A stretch of DNA of 64,000 nt, taken from Caballeronia sp. TF1N1 (lineage in GTDB: Bacteria > Pseudomonadota > Gammaproteobacteria > Burkholderiales > Burkholderiaceae). This document shows, in pieces, positions 44,488-56,971 of the stretch. Each line of letters begins with the position of its first letter. Positions within the stretch are counted from its first letter, which is position 1. Where the stretch lies: assembly GCF_022878925.1 (NCBI RefSeq), contig NZ_CP084626.1:1116001-1180000 (forward strand). The letters are read 5' to 3'. The notes under the pieces are model-generated. The model was not told the DNA's origin and did not search any database. It saw only the letters and a list, made by a program, of their open reading frames with translations. The position numbers and the translations under genes are program-made.

Positions 44488-44886
44488 ATGAACGACCAGA
44501 CAGCAAGCGCTTTTCTTCGCGATGTCCGTCATCCGCTGCTCACGCTTCATCGCAGCGTGCTCGCGCACATGCGCGCGCGCCACGAGGCCGAGTTCGGCGC
44601 GGTGTCGCCCGGCGAGTTCCTGCAGATCGTGATCAACGGTTCGGCTTATAAATGGCTCTCGCCCTTGTCGGCCGTGATCGCCGCCATCGACGACGTCCTC
44701 GACGACCGTGAAGCCACGCCCGAGGCGCGCATCGAGCACGCGAAAGCGGTGGCCGCGATGTTCCGCGCCGAAACCCGCGACGCCGCCTTCGCCGAACGTT
44801 TCCTGCCGCTGCTGCAGGAAAGCGCCGATATCGCGGTGGCCAACGGCCAGGTCGCGCAACTCGTGCGCGCGCTGCCAGCGGATTGA
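44488..44886 (+). CDS. Conserved hypothetical protein (132 aa)
   Basis: A 132-residue soluble helical protein beginning MNDQTASAFLRDVRHPLLTL, 60 bases after the EAL gene. AAGGAG-like CAAGGAGCC precedes the ATG. There is no known domain. Its position suggests it may be read with the phosphodiesterase, but a link to c-di-GMP is not shown. Confidence 0.65.
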   Translation: MNDQTASAFLRDVRHPLLTLHRSVLAHMRARHEAEFGAVSPGEFLQIVINGSAYKWLSPLSAVIAAIDDVLDDREATPEARIEHAKAVAAMFRAETRDAAFAERFLPLLQESADIAVANGQVAQLVRALPAD

Positions 44887-45130
44887 GCGCGACGCGGCCA
44901 CGATAGGTCATCGTCTGGACGCCGACGCGTCTATCGAAAATGCGACCTGAAAGCGCGATTTTTCAACCTCATGCGTGCGCGGGTTCCGATCCGCGCTCGC
45001 GTACGCAGCGGCGTCTCGACTGCCTTCACACACGGATGCTGCATCGCAATACAAGCCAGCTTGCGCTTTGAGCGATTATTTTTAGCTTGCGAGGATCGCC
45101 GCCAATCGAAGAACGAATTGGAGGCGCTCC

Positions 45131-45820
45131 TTGTCTTTACACGGTTTCGGTCCGCTCCTCTGGGCGGGCGCCAGGGAAACGCTCGCGCTCGCGGTGTTGT
45201 CGCTTCTCGTGGCGGTGCTGCTCGGTCTTGCGGGCGCGACGGCCAAGTTATCGCGGCATGGCGCGCTGCGCGCTATCGCCACCGCCTACACGACACTCAT
45301 CCGCTCCGTTCCCGATCTCGTCCTCATGCTGCTCTTGTTCTACAGCATTCAGATCGCGATCAATCGCGTTACCGATGCCTTCGGCTGGGACCAGTTCGAC
45401 ATGGACCCCTTCACGGCCGGCGTGCTGACGCTCGGCTTCATCTACGGCGCGTACTTCACCGAGACCTTTCGCGGCGCGTTCCTCGCCGTGCCGCGCGGCC
45501 AGCTCGAAGCGGGTAGCGCCTACGGCATGAGCGGCATGCGCGTGTTCGGCCGCATTCTGTTTCCGCAGATGATGCGCTTTGCGTTACCGGGCATCGGCAA
45601 CAACTGGCAGGTGCTGGTGAAGGCGACCGCGCTCGTGTCGATCATCGGGCTCGCGGATGTCGTCAAGGCGGCGCAGGATGCGGGCAAGAGCACCTTCGAC
45701 ATGTTCTTCTTCATCCTCGTCGCGGCGCTCATCTATCTCGCGATCACGAGCGCTTCGAATCTGGTGCTGATGGCGCTGGAACGCCGCTATTCCATTGGCG
45801 TGCGGCACGCCGAACTTTGA
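45131..45820 (+). CDS. Arginine/ornithine ABC transporter permease (HisQ/AotQ type)
   Basis: A 229-residue permease of the polar amino acid ABC family. It has about five membrane segments and the conserved cytoplasmic loop EAGSAYGMSGMRVFGRILFP (EAA motif). It pairs with the next gene to form the channel. TTG start with GGAGG upstream. Proximity to the ast genes and the ArgR-type regulator points to arginine or ornithine as substrate (inference from context). Confidence 0.9.
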   Translation: MSLHGFGPLLWAGARETLALAVLSLLVAVLLGLAGATAKLSRHGALRAIATAYTTLIRSVPDLVLMLLLFYSIQIAINRVTDAFGWDQFDMDPFTAGVLTLGFIYGAYFTETFRGAFLAVPRGQLEAGSAYGMSGMRVFGRILFPQMMRFALPGIGNNWQVLVKATALVSIIGLADVVKAAQDAGKSTFDMFFFILVAALIYLAITSASNLVLMALERRYSIGVRHAEL

Positions 45821-45835
45821 CCACTCACGCTCGCC

Positions 45836-46549
45836 ATGATCCAGATCCTTGCCGAATACTGGCGCCCGTTCCTGTACTCCGACGGCATGCGCGCGTCGGG
45901 TCTCGTCGTCACGTTGTGGCTGCTGGCGGCATCGATCGCGACGGGCTTTTGCGCCGCCGTGCCGCTCGCCTGCGCGCGCGTGTCGAAGCGCCGCTGGCTC
46001 TCGACGCCCGTGCGTCTCTACACCTACGTGTTTCGCGGCACGCCGCTCTACGTGCAGTTACTACTGCTCTACACGGGCATGTACAGCCTCGAATTCGTGC
46101 GCTCGCAGTCGCTTCTCGAAGCGTTCTTCAAAAGCGGCTTCAATTGCGCGATCCTCGCCTTCGCGCTCAATACCTGCGCCTACACGACCGAGATCTTCGC
46201 GGGCGCGATTCGCGCGATTCCGCACGGCGAAGTGGAAGCGGCGCGCGCCTACGGCATGAGCGGCTTCACGATGTATCGCCGCGTGATCCTGCCATCCGCG
46301 CTGCGCCGCGCCTTGCCTTTGTACAGCAACGAGGTGATCCTGATGCTGCATGCCACGACGGTCGCGTTCACCGCCACCGTGCCCGATATCCTGAAGGTCG
46401 CGCGAGACGCCAACTCCGCCACGTACCAGTCGTTCGAATCGTTCGGCATTGCGGCGCTGTTGTATCTCGCGATTTCGTTCGCGCTCGTGGCCGCGTTCCG
46501 GCGCGCGGAGCGGCGCTGGCTCGGCTATTTGAGACCGGCGAGCCGTTGA
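45836..46549 (+). CDS. Arginine/ornithine ABC transporter permease (HisM/AotM type)
   Basis: A 237-residue second permease. It has membrane segments at about 20-42, 65-90, 100-120, 155-175 and 195-220, and the EAA loop VEAARAYGMSGFTMYRRVIL. It lies 15 bases after the first permease, in one operon. The residues RGTPLYVQLLLLYTGM match the HisM group of lysine/arginine/ornithine/histidine importers. Confidence 0.9.
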   Translation: MIQILAEYWRPFLYSDGMRASGLVVTLWLLAASIATGFCAAVPLACARVSKRRWLSTPVRLYTYVFRGTPLYVQLLLLYTGMYSLEFVRSQSLLEAFFKSGFNCAILAFALNTCAYTTEIFAGAIRAIPHGEVEAARAYGMSGFTMYRRVILPSALRRALPLYSNEVILMLHATTVAFTATVPDILKVARDANSATYQSFESFGIAALLYLAISFALVAAFRRAERRWLGYLRPASR

Positions 46550-46570
46550 CGAGCGGTAAAATCCGAAGCC

Positions 46571-47398
46571 ATGCATCACGACAAGCCATCATCCGAGGAG
46601 AAAGCGTTGGAGCCTACCGCCAAAGACGTCGCGACCAAGCTCGTCGCCAGTGACATTCACAAGCGCTACGGCGACAACGAAGTGCTGAAGGGCGTGTCGC
46701 TCTCGGCGCGCGCGGGCGATGTCATCAGCATCATCGGCGCGAGCGGTTCGGGCAAGAGCACGTTCCTGCGCTGCATCAACTTTCTGGAGAAGCCCAACGC
46801 GGGGCAGATCGTCGTCGACGGCGAACCCGTGCGCACGAAGGCGGACAAGGCCGGCAATCTCGATGTCGCCGATCACAAGCAGTTGCAGCGCGTGCGCACC
46901 AAACTCGCAATGGTGTTTCAGCACTTCAATTTGTGGTCGCACATGACCGCCATCGAAAACGTGATGGAAGCGCCTATCCACGTACTCGGATTGTCGAAGA
47001 AGGAAGCCGAGGACCGCGCGCGTACGTATCTGGAGAAAGTGGGTTTGCCGCCGCGCGTGGAGAAGCAGTATCCGTCGCATTTGTCGGGCGGCATGCAGCA
47101 GCGCGTGGCGATTGCGCGCGCGCTTGCCATGCATCCCGATGTCATGCTCTTCGACGAACCTACGTCCGCGCTCGATCCCGAACTCGTTGGCGAAGTGCTG
47201 AAGGTCATGCAGAAGCTCGCGGAGGAAGGCCGCACGATGATCGTCGTCACGCACGAGATGGGCTTCGCGCGCAACGTGTCGAATCACGTGATGTTTCTGC
47301 ATCAGGGACGCACCGAGGAAGAGGGCGCACCCGCCGATGTGCTGAGCGCGCCGAAAAGCGACCGCCTGCGTCAATTCCTGTCCGGCAGTCTCAAGTAA
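46571..47398 (+). CDS. Arginine/ornithine ABC transporter ATPase (HisP/AotP type)
   Basis: A 275-residue ATP-binding subunit. Walker [10 protein letters not shown] lies near residue 56, Q-loop [10 protein letters not shown], signature LSGGMQQR near 171, Walker [15 protein letters not shown] and switch VVTHEMGFA. These motifs match HisP/GlnQ-type importers. It drives the permeases encoded just upstream. The stop is directly followed by the GTG of the regulator gene. Confidence 0.94.
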   Translation: MHHDKPSSEEKALEPTAKDVATKLVASDIHKRYGDNEVLKGVSLSARAGDVISIIGASGSGKSTFLRCINFLEKPNAGQIVVDGEPVRTKADKAGNLDVADHKQLQRVRTKLAMVFQHFNLWSHMTAIENVMEAPIHVLGLSKKEAEDRARTYLEKVGLPPRVEKQYPSHLSGGMQQRVAIARALAMHPDVMLFDEPTSALDPELVGEVLKVMQKLAEEGRTMIVVTHEMGFARNVSNHVMFLHQGRTEEEGAPADVLSAPKSDRLRQFLSGSLK

Positions 47399-47399
47399 G

Positions 47400-48461
47400 G
47401 TGGGGCTGTCGCCGCCGGGTTCCGCGGGCTCGTCCGGGCCGTTGCAGGTCGTGATCGTGGCGCTGCCGCCGGTATCCATGAGCGGCATCGCGCCGATCAT
47501 CGACAGTCTTCTGCTCGCCAACGAGATCGACGGGCACAGGCTTTACGAATGGCGTATCTGTTCGTGGGACGGCCGGCCGGTGCCGCTCTCGGGCGGCGCG
47601 CACATGCCCGCCGATTGCGCCTTCAACGACGCGGTGCAGTGCGACTGGCTCATCGTGATCTCGGAGCGCTACCAGCAGTTCGCCGACTACCGCCTCTTTC
47701 TGGCAAGTCTCGCGCGCGTGGCGCCCCGCACGCCGCTCGTTTCCGGCATCCATCACGGTGTCTGGTGGCTCGCCATGGCGGGACAACTCGCGCAGTATCG
47801 CGTCGCGGTGAACTGGGAAACGTATCAGCAATTCACCGAGCAGTTCGAGCGCGCCATCGTCTCGCAGCAGATCTTCGAGATCGACCGGAATCGCGCGACC
47901 TGCGCGGGCGGGCAAGCGAGCATCGACTTCATGCTGGCGATGATCGCGCGCGATCACGGCCAGGATCTTGCCGAACGCATTGCCGATTCGCTCGGCGTCG
48001 GCGTGTTGCGCGCGGGCACGGAGCGGCAGCGCATTCCGTTCGTGACCGCGCCGGGCGAGCGTCATCCGCGTCTGAACGACGCCTTGCAGCTCATGGAAGC
48101 GAATATCGAAGACCCGCTCGCCACCGATGAAATCGCAAACCTCATCGGCATTTCGCGGCGGCAGCTAGAACGGCTGTTCCGCCAATACCTCGGCGCGATG
48201 CCATCGAAGTACTACCTCAATCTGCGGCTCACCAAGGCGCGCACGCAATTGCAGCGCACGAGCAAGTCGGTCGTGCAGATCAGTCTCGCATGCGGCTTTT
48301 CTTCGGCGGCGCATTTTTCGAATGCTTATCGCGACCGTTTCGGCGTGACGCCGCGCGAGGAGCGCCGCAACTGGATCGAGAAGCAGCGCGGCGGCGTGGT
48401 CGACGAACCGCGCGGCGGCGCGCTCATCGAACCGCCCGATGACAGCGGCCAGCGCAATTGA
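47400..48461 (+). CDS. GlxA family AraC-type regulator, ArgR-like
   Basis: A 353-residue regulator with an N-terminal DJ-1/PfpI-like (GATase1) domain (about residues 17-190; IIDSLLLANEIDGHRLYEWR, HHGVWWLA) and a C-terminal double AraC helix-turn-helix (LATDEIANLIGISRRQLERL, VVQISLACGFSSAAHFSNAY). This layout and the neighbours match ArgR of Pseudomonas aeruginosa, the arginine-responsive activator of aot and ast genes. The GTG start overlaps the end of the ATPase region by position only (1 base gap). Confidence 0.88.
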   Translation: MGLSPPGSAGSSGPLQVVIVALPPVSMSGIAPIIDSLLLANEIDGHRLYEWRICSWDGRPVPLSGGAHMPADCAFNDAVQCDWLIVISERYQQFADYRLFLASLARVAPRTPLVSGIHHGVWWLAMAGQLAQYRVAVNWETYQQFTEQFERAIVSQQIFEIDRNRATCAGGQASIDFMLAMIARDHGQDLAERIADSLGVGVLRAGTERQRIPFVTAPGERHPRLNDALQLMEANIEDPLATDEIANLIGISRRQLERLFRQYLGAMPSKYYLNLRLTKARTQLQRTSKSVVQISLACGFSSAAHFSNAYRDRFGVTPREERRNWIEKQRGGVVDEPRGGALIEPPDDSGQRN

Positions 48462-48560
48462 TGAGGTCCCTCGCGGCGCACGCCATCGACCGAAACGGAG
48501 CCTGTCCGCCGGTCGATGGACGCATCGAGCGAATCACGAAATTTTGCACCGGCGCTTCTT

Positions 48561-50537
48561 TTATGAAGTCGCCTCCGGCAAGGTATAGACGCTCGTTTTT
48601 CTCATTTGCATCGTGTACTTGGTCGTCATTCCGTCCGGTCCCGACTTGGGATCGCTCAACGTTCCTTTTTCCGCCAAGACGCGGACCGAGACGGTGCCGT
48701 TCATGTCCTTGGAGATGACCGCTTCTCCAGTGCCTACCACGCTCTTCGAGTTGTCGGGTTCGAAGTAGTCGAACATCGACATTCGTTCGACGGAGTTGCC
48801 AGTGCTCGGATTCGTCAGGCTTCCGGATTTGCCGTTATAGACGATCACCGAGAATGGATACTTCTTGCCGACGCTCATCAGGTCTTGACCGCCGGGCGAA
48901 GCAGAAGCAACGACCGGGCTATCCGGGCGCATTGCGTTGTGCGCCCGGACGATTTCCGCGGCGCCGTCCTCGGAGGTCGTCCATCCTGGACCCGCGCGAT
49001 TGGTGCCGGCGTGGTAAGCATAAAAGTTCCGTCCGTCCGATGCCATCACCACGGAACATCCGGACAGAGTGCCTGTGGTCACGAGGACGGTTCCCCCGCG
49101 CGGAATCTTCGAGTACGGCACCGCGATGGCACCGACTCCCTCCCGGCCGTTGTCGATACTGATGATCTGATCGGTTTTCTTGAGCGAGATGCCTTTCTTG
49201 TCCCAATAAGTACCGGTGAACATCTTCATTTTGCTGTCGTACGAGGTCGCATCCTTCGTCTCGCCTACGTTCAGCACGTCGCGGCGCTGATCGTATCGCG
49301 CTTCAGTGGCGTCCATCGGCGCGGTCATGTCCGTGACGTCTCTGTCGTGCCGATAGTATTCGAACCGGACGCGTATCGAATCCATTCGTTGCTGTTCGGC
49401 CGCCTGATCGGTGGGCGCACGTAATTTGAGCGGACCTTTTCCGGCCAATTTCTCGACATCGCGCTGGCCGAGGCGGCTGGCAGGCGGCCGCGTCGTGCTG
49501 CCGCTCCCGGCTGCCGAACCGCTGGAGGTACTTGGCTCCTCCGGCGGGCGCATGCGAGGTGGTTTGGTCGGCCCGGACAGGTATCCGACGCGCCCGTCCT
49601 CGAGCCGTACAGGCGGCTTGAAGGACGGCGCCGGAGGTTTTACCGGCGGCGTCACGGTTCGTGCGCTTTGCACGGCTCCCAGGTCCGGCCGCACGTTCAG
49701 CACGTCGAGCAACTCGTGCGCCAATGCTGCCGTGAGTGGCTTTCCTTCTTGCACTTGACTCAAGCCGCCAGTCAACGTACCGGCGGCTTTCATGACCCTG
49801 CCAGTACGCGTCAACGCCATGAACTGGTCTGCCACGCCGGCATACTGTTCAATGGTCGATGCCTCTTCAGGAGTAAGCGCTTCTCCTCTTGCCAGCTTCT
49901 TACCGGTGTCCTGCGCGCTTTTTATAAAGGACGTGAAGGGACTTTTGAGAGCGTCGGACGTAATTCGTAGAACTTCTGCTCCCGTATAGTTTGTCCGGAT
50001 GGTCGGGCCGCCTACATAGCTGATTTGCACTTCGTCTTGAGTATGGGTGGACGGTGCATCCAGCATGCTCTTGAGCGCGGGATCGATACGCGCAAGATAT
50101 TCCGTTGCGACAGCGAACCGCCTCAGAGAGACGACCTCGTCCGCCGTGAGATCCTGATGAGCCTGCAATTTGCGTTCTATCGCGAGAACGTTATTTCCCA
50201 GCATGCCGAATCGATTGGTGATTGTCTGCGCGACCAAGTCGGGGCGAAGCGTGATCCAGCTTCCTCCCTTCGCGGAGACAGAATATCCGTTTGGCGTATA
50301 GCGCGTGAATACGTCCTGCCCGTGAAACTTGGGTGGCGTTGTTGACGGCGTTTGCGGGCCTCCCGTCGTGCTTGCGCCCCCAGGCGAAGTATTTGCGCTT
50401 CCCACACGGGGCGGCGGGGCCGCCAGCGCTCTCGTACCGGCCGGCATCAGCGATTCCGGCGGCAAGCCGCTCGTATCTTGCGTCAGTGCATCATTCGATA
50501 CGCCGTACATATACCCAGTTTGCGAATTTACTTGCAT
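48561..50537 (-). CDS. CNF-like Rho-deamidase domain toxin or effector (658 aa)
   Basis: The C-terminal domain (about residues 430-658) matches the catalytic domain of cytotoxic necrotizing factors. TLSGC places a Cys at 494 and FYAYHAG a His at 509, 15 residues apart as for C866 and H881 of E. coli CNF1. The MSMFDYF...NGTVSVRVLAEKGTLS stretch and basic end also align with it. BLF1 of B. pseudomallei shares the LSGC motif. Expected activity is deamidation of a glutamine in host Rho GTPases. Residues 1-75 and about 295-375 are Pro/Ser/Thr/Gly-rich, and no signal peptide or CNF receptor-binding region is present. GGAGGT lies before the ATG. It sits opposite to the ast genes. Confidence 0.8.
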   Translation of the reverse strand: MQVNSQTGYMYGVSNDALTQDTSGLPPESLMPAGTRALAAPPPRVGSANTSPGGASTTGGPQTPSTTPPKFHGQDVFTRYTPNGYSVSAKGGSWITLRPDLVAQTITNRFGMLGNNVLAIERKLQAHQDLTADEVVSLRRFAVATEYLARIDPALKSMLDAPSTHTQDEVQISYVGGPTIRTNYTGAEVLRITSDALKSPFTSFIKSAQDTGKKLARGEALTPEEASTIEQYAGVADQFMALTRTGRVMKAAGTLTGGLSQVQEGKPLTAALAHELLDVLNVRPDLGAVQSARTVTPPVKPPAPSFKPPVRLEDGRVGYLSGPTKPPRMRPPEEPSTSSGSAAGSGSTTRPPASRLGQRDVEKLAGKGPLKLRAPTDQAAEQQRMDSIRVRFEYYRHDRDVTDMTAPMDATEARYDQRRDVLNVGETKDATSYDSKMKMFTGTYWDKKGISLKKTDQIISIDNGREGVGAIAVPYSKIPRGGTVLVTTGTLSGCSVVMASDGRNFYAYHAGTNRAGPGWTTSEDGAAEIVRAHNAMRPDSPVVASASPGGQDLMSVGKKYPFSVIVYNGKSGSLTNPSTGNSVERMSMFDYFEPDNSKSVVGTGEAVISKDMNGTVSVRVLAEKGTLSDPKSGPDGMTTKYTMQMRKTSVYTLPEATS

Positions 50538-50800
50538 ACGGACCTCCTCAACGAGTTGTGGTCAATCCTTTTGTTACAGCTCGAGCGTACGAGATGAGGT
50601 CCGGCAGGGGTGATACGCGATCAATGCGCCGGATAAATCGCGCAATCCTGCGATAGGGAAGCGTGCTCCAAGGCATTGCGCTGCGGTCTTGCACGCGCCG
50701 TTCCGCGAAAAGCCCTCGAAGCATGTCGCGAACGCGCAAGACGGATGGCGCGCGATTGCCTAATATCGGAGACATTGCAATGGCAGACGAGGAGCACAGC
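50538..50800. other. Divergent region between the CNF-like gene and astC
   Basis: About 260 bases that must hold the promoter of astC (plus) and of the toxin gene (minus). TTGACC near 50571 on the minus strand could be a -35. I see no TTCG-N16-TTCG hrpII box. An ArgR-type site cannot be defined by eye. Confidence 0.4.
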
Positions 50801-52030
50801 ATGAGCGAGATCAAGGTAAGCCGCGATACGTTCGACGAAGTCATGGTGCCGGTGTTTTCGCCGGCGAGTTTCGTGCCGGAAAAAGGCCGCGGCTCGCGCG
50901 TGTGGGATACCGAAGGAAAAGACTACATCGACTTCGCGGGCGGCATAGCGGTCACGGCGCTCGGTCATGCGCATCCCGAACTGCTCAAGGTCTTGCACGA
51001 GCAGGGCGAAAAGCTCTGGCATATCGGCAACGGCTACACCAACGCGCCGGTGTTGCGCCTCGCGAAACGCCTCACGGACCTCACTTTCGCGGATCGCGCG
51101 TTCTTCGCCAACTCGGGCGCCGAAGCCAACGAAGCCGCGCTCAAGCTCGCGCGCCGTTATGCCATCGACACATTCGGTCCGGAGAAGATCGGCATCGTCT
51201 CGTTCACGCAATCGTTTCATGGCCGCACTTTCTTCACGGTGAGCGTGGGCGGCCAGCCGAAATACGCGGAAGGCTTCGGGCCGCAACCGCAAGGCATTCG
51301 GCATTTGCCGTATAACGATCTCGCGAAGGCCGTCGAAGCCATCGGTCCGGACACGTGCGCGGTGATCGTCGAGCCGGTGCAAGGCGAAGGCGGCGTGCTG
51401 CCCGCCGATCCCGCGTTCCTCGAGGGTCTGCGCCGAGCCTGCGACAAGCACGGCGCACTCCTGATTTTCGATGAAGTGCAGACGGGCGTCGGCCGCACGG
51501 GCACGTTCTACGCATACATGCAGTATGGCGTGACGCCCGACATTCTCACGAGCGCGAAGGCGCTGGGCAACGGTTTTCCCATCGGCGTGATGCTGACCAC
51601 CGAAGCGATCGCAAACCATTTCTCGGTCGGCGTGCACGGCACGACGTATGGCGGCAATCCGCTTGGCGCATCGATTGCGGAAAGGGTCGTCGAACTGATC
51701 AGCGATCCAACGGTGCTCGCAGGCGTGGAAGCGCGCAGCCGCGCGATCAAGGCGCATCTGCAGCGGATTGGCGAGCGCTTTAACATGTTCAGGGAGATTC
51801 GCGGTCGCGGTCTTCTGATCGGCGCGGAACTCAACGACACTTACAAGGACCGCGCGAAGGACGTGCTCAATGCGGCAGCGGCGAATGGCGTGATCATGCT
51901 GATCGCCGGCCCCAACGTGCTGCGTTTCGCGCCGTCGCTCATCATGCCGATGGCCGATCTCGACGAAGGCTTCGCGCGTATCGAGCAGGCAATCGGCCAG
52001 CTCGTGGGCGCGTCCGCCGTCACTCGCTAA
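50801..52030 (+). CDS. astC: Succinylornithine transaminase
   Basis: A 409-residue class III PLP aminotransferase, step three of the AST pathway (N2-succinylornithine to N2-succinylglutamate semialdehyde); it can also act as acetylornithine aminotransferase. Motifs: GGIAVTALGHAHP, NSGAEANEAALKLAR, the PLP Asp in LLIFDEVQTGVGRTG and the PLP lysine K253 in TSAKALGNGFP. ATG 50801 follows GAGGAG; an in-frame ATG at 50780 would add 7 residues. It heads the ast operon. Confidence 0.94.
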   Translation: MSEIKVSRDTFDEVMVPVFSPASFVPEKGRGSRVWDTEGKDYIDFAGGIAVTALGHAHPELLKVLHEQGEKLWHIGNGYTNAPVLRLAKRLTDLTFADRAFFANSGAEANEAALKLARRYAIDTFGPEKIGIVSFTQSFHGRTFFTVSVGGQPKYAEGFGPQPQGIRHLPYNDLAKAVEAIGPDTCAVIVEPVQGEGGVLPADPAFLEGLRRACDKHGALLIFDEVQTGVGRTGTFYAYMQYGVTPDILTSAKALGNGFPIGVMLTTEAIANHFSVGVHGTTYGGNPLGASIAERVVELISDPTVLAGVEARSRAIKAHLQRIGERFNMFREIRGRGLLIGAELNDTYKDRAKDVLNAAAANGVIMLIAGPNVLRFAPSLIMPMADLDEGFARIEQAIGQLVGASAVTR

Positions 52031-52039
52031 TAGGACCCG

Positions 52040-53091
52040 ATGATGCTATTCGTTCGTCCCGCAAGACTCTCCGATCTCGACGAGCTCGAACGGATGGCGC
52101 GTGCGGCGCAACCCGTGCTGCATTCGCTGCCGCGCGACCGCCGCGCGCTCGAAACGCGCGTTGCGCTCTCGGAAGATTCGTTTCGCGCCAAGGTGGATTT
52201 GCCCGGCGAGGAGTTCTATCTCTTTGTGATGCAGGATTCGGCGACGGGCAAGCTGCTCGGGACATCGAGCATCGTCGCGTCGGCAGGGTACTCGGAGCCG
52301 TTCTACGCGTTTCGTAACGACGCGCTGATCCACGCATCGCGCGAACTCAAAGTGAATCGCAAGATTCACGCGCTCACGATGTCGCACGAACTCACGGGCA
52401 AGAGCCGTCTCACGGGCTTTTATATCGATCCGTCGCTGCGCACGCCCGAAGGCGAAGCGGCGGCGCATTTGCTGTCGCGTTCGCGCATGTTGTATATCGC
52501 CGCGAACCGCAAGCGCTTTTCGAGCGAAGTCTTCTCGCTGATGCTCGGCGTCAGCGACGACACCGGCGCGTCGCCGTTCTGGGAAGCAGTGGGACGCAAG
52601 TTCTTCAGCCGCGACTTCGAGCAGGTGGAACTCGAATCGGGTGGACGCAGCCGCACGTTCATCGCCGAAGTCATGCCGAGTTATCCCATCTATGTACCGC
52701 TCCTGCCGGGCGAAGCGCAGCGCGTCCTCGGCGAGCCGAACGAAAGCACGCTCCTTGCATACGACATCCATCTGGAAGAGGGCTTCGAGCCCGACCGTTT
52801 CGTCGATATCTTCGACGCCGGCCCGGTGTTGACGATAGCCGTGGACAAGAGCGCATCGGCGAGTTCGAGCGAATTGCGCACGGTGCGCGATGGCGCGCTT
52901 GCCGGTTCACGCGCCGCGCCGTATCTCGTGGCCGCGGGCGGCGCGCACGAATTTCGCGCGATCGTCGCACCATTGGCGGGCACGCGGTCCGACGGCGCGG
53001 CCTTGAGCGCCGACGCGCGCGCGGCGCTCGGCGTGCAGGAGAAAGAGACGGTGCGCGCCGTGCCCTTGCATCAGGCTTCGGGAGAATTGCA

Positions 53092-53095
<4 letters not shown>
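52040..53095 (+). CDS. aruF: Arginine N-succinyltransferase, alpha subunit
   Basis: A 351-residue arginine succinyltransferase subunit. It begins FVRPARLSDLDELERMARA and has FYIDPSLRTPEGEAAAHLLS and FWEAVGRKFFSRDFEQVE, conserved in AstA/AruF/AruG. With the next protein it transfers succinyl from succinyl-CoA to arginine, the first AST step. Burkholderia and Pseudomonas use two subunits, unlike the single AstA of enterobacteria. The stop overlaps the aruG start (ATGA). Confidence 0.93.
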
Positions 53096-55610
<2,515 letters not shown>

Positions 55611-55630
55611 AGAACCGCGAAGGATCAAGG

Positions 55631-56971
55631 ATGTCTTCATTCGAAGCAAACTTCGACGGGCTGGTCGGCCCGACGCACAACTACGCGGGGCTGTCGTTCG
55701 GCAACGTCGCGTCGCGCAGCAACGAGAAGTCGGTGGCGAACCCGAAGGCTGCCGCGAAGCAGGGCTTGCGCAAGATGAAGCGGCTGGCGGACCTCGGCTT
55801 CAAGCAAGGCGTCTTGCCACCGCTCGAACGGCCTTCCGTGCGTCTTCTGCGCGACGTCGGCTTTTCCGGCGACGATGCCACGGTCATCGCGCGCGCCGCT
55901 CGCGAAGCGCCCGAACTGCTGGCGGCGGCCAGTTCCGCATCGGCGATGTGGACCGCCAACGCCGCGACCGTCAGCCCTTCCGCCGACACCGCCGATGGCC
56001 GCGTCCACTTCACGCCCGCGAATCTCGCCGCGAAGCTGCATCGCGCGATCGAGCATGGCGAAACGCGCCGTTCGCTCGCCGCGATCTTCGTCGACGAAGC
56101 GCGCTTTCGCATTCATCACGCGCTGCCCGGCACGCCCGCGCTCGGCGACGAAGGCGCGGCGAATCACACGCGTTTTGCGCGCGAGTATGGGGAGAAGGGC
56201 GTCGAGTTCTTTGTCTACGGACGCAGCGAATATGCGCAGGGACCGCAGCCGCAACGCTATCCCGCGCGGCAGACGCTGGAGGCGAGCCGGGCCGTCGCGC
56301 GTCTGCATGAACTCGATGAGTCGGCGACCGTTTTCGCGCAGCAATCGCCCGATGTGATCGATGCCGGCGTGTTCCACAACGATGTCATCGCGGTCGGCAA
56401 TCGCACGACGCTGTTTTGCCATCAGCGCGCGTTCGTCGATCAACACAGCGTGTACGACGAACTGAGCGCGAAGCTCGCGGCGCGTGGCGCGGTCTTCACG
56501 GCGCTCGAAGTGCCGGAGAGCGAAGTGAGCGTCGCGGATGCGGTCTCGTCGTATCTTTTCAACAGTCAGTTGCTGTCGAACGTTCAGGGCAAGCAAGTGC
56601 TCGTCGTGCCGCAGGAATGCCGCGAGAACGAGCGCGTGGCCGCGTATCTGGATTCGCTGGGCGAGCGATCCACGCCGATCGACAAAGTGCTCGTCTTCGA
56701 TCTGCGCGAGAGCATGAAAAACGGCGGCGGCCCGGCGTGTCTGCGCTTGCGCGTCGTGCTGAACGACGTGGAGCACGCGGCCGTCAATCGCGATGTCTGG
56801 ATGAACGACGCGCTCTTCACCCGCCTCGATGCGTGGATCGACACACATTATCGCGATCGCCTCGCGCCCGCCGATCTCGCCGATCCGCAATTGCTCGATC
56901 AGTCGCGCACCGCGCTCGATGAATTGACGGCCATTCTCTCGCTCGGATCGATCTATGACTTCCAGCGCTGA
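55631..56971 (+). CDS. astB: N-succinylarginine dihydrolase
   Basis: A 446-residue enzyme that converts N-succinylarginine to N-succinylornithine with release of CO2 and two ammonia. Motifs: [43 protein letters not shown] and the catalytic Cys C370 in [12 protein letters not shown]. The length equals that of E. coli AstB. The ATG follows CAAGGATC; an open frame upstream is a shadow of astD. It overlaps astE by 17 bases. Confidence 0.95.
   Translation: MSSFEANFDGLVGPTHNYAGLSFGNVASRSNEKSVANPKAAAKQGLRKMKRLADLGFKQGVLPPLERPSVRLLRDVGFSGDDATVIARAAREAPELLAAASSASAMWTANAATVSPSADTADGRVHFTPANLAAKLHRAIEHGETRRSLAAIFVDEARFRIHHALPGTPALGDEGAANHTRFAREYGEKGVEFFVYGRSEYAQGPQPQRYPARQTLEASRAVARLHELDESATVFAQQSPDVIDAGVFHNDVIAVGNRTTLFCHQRAFVDQHSVYDELSAKLAARGAVFTALEVPESEVSVADAVSSYLFNSQLLSNVQGKQVLVVPQECRENERVAAYLDSLGERSTPIDKVLVFDLRESMKNGGGPACLRLRVVLNDVEHAAVNRDVWMNDALFTRLDAWIDTHYRDRLAPADLADPQLLDQSRTALDELTAILSLGSIYDFQR

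Noticed and set aside
42931..44901. 656-codon minus-strand ORF over the EAL gene
   Set aside because: Antisense shadow; the plus strand carries all EAL catalytic motifs.
50538..50640. hrpII-type TTCG-N16-TTCG box before the CNF-like gene
   Set aside because: No such pair could be found by eye, so no type III regulon claim is made.
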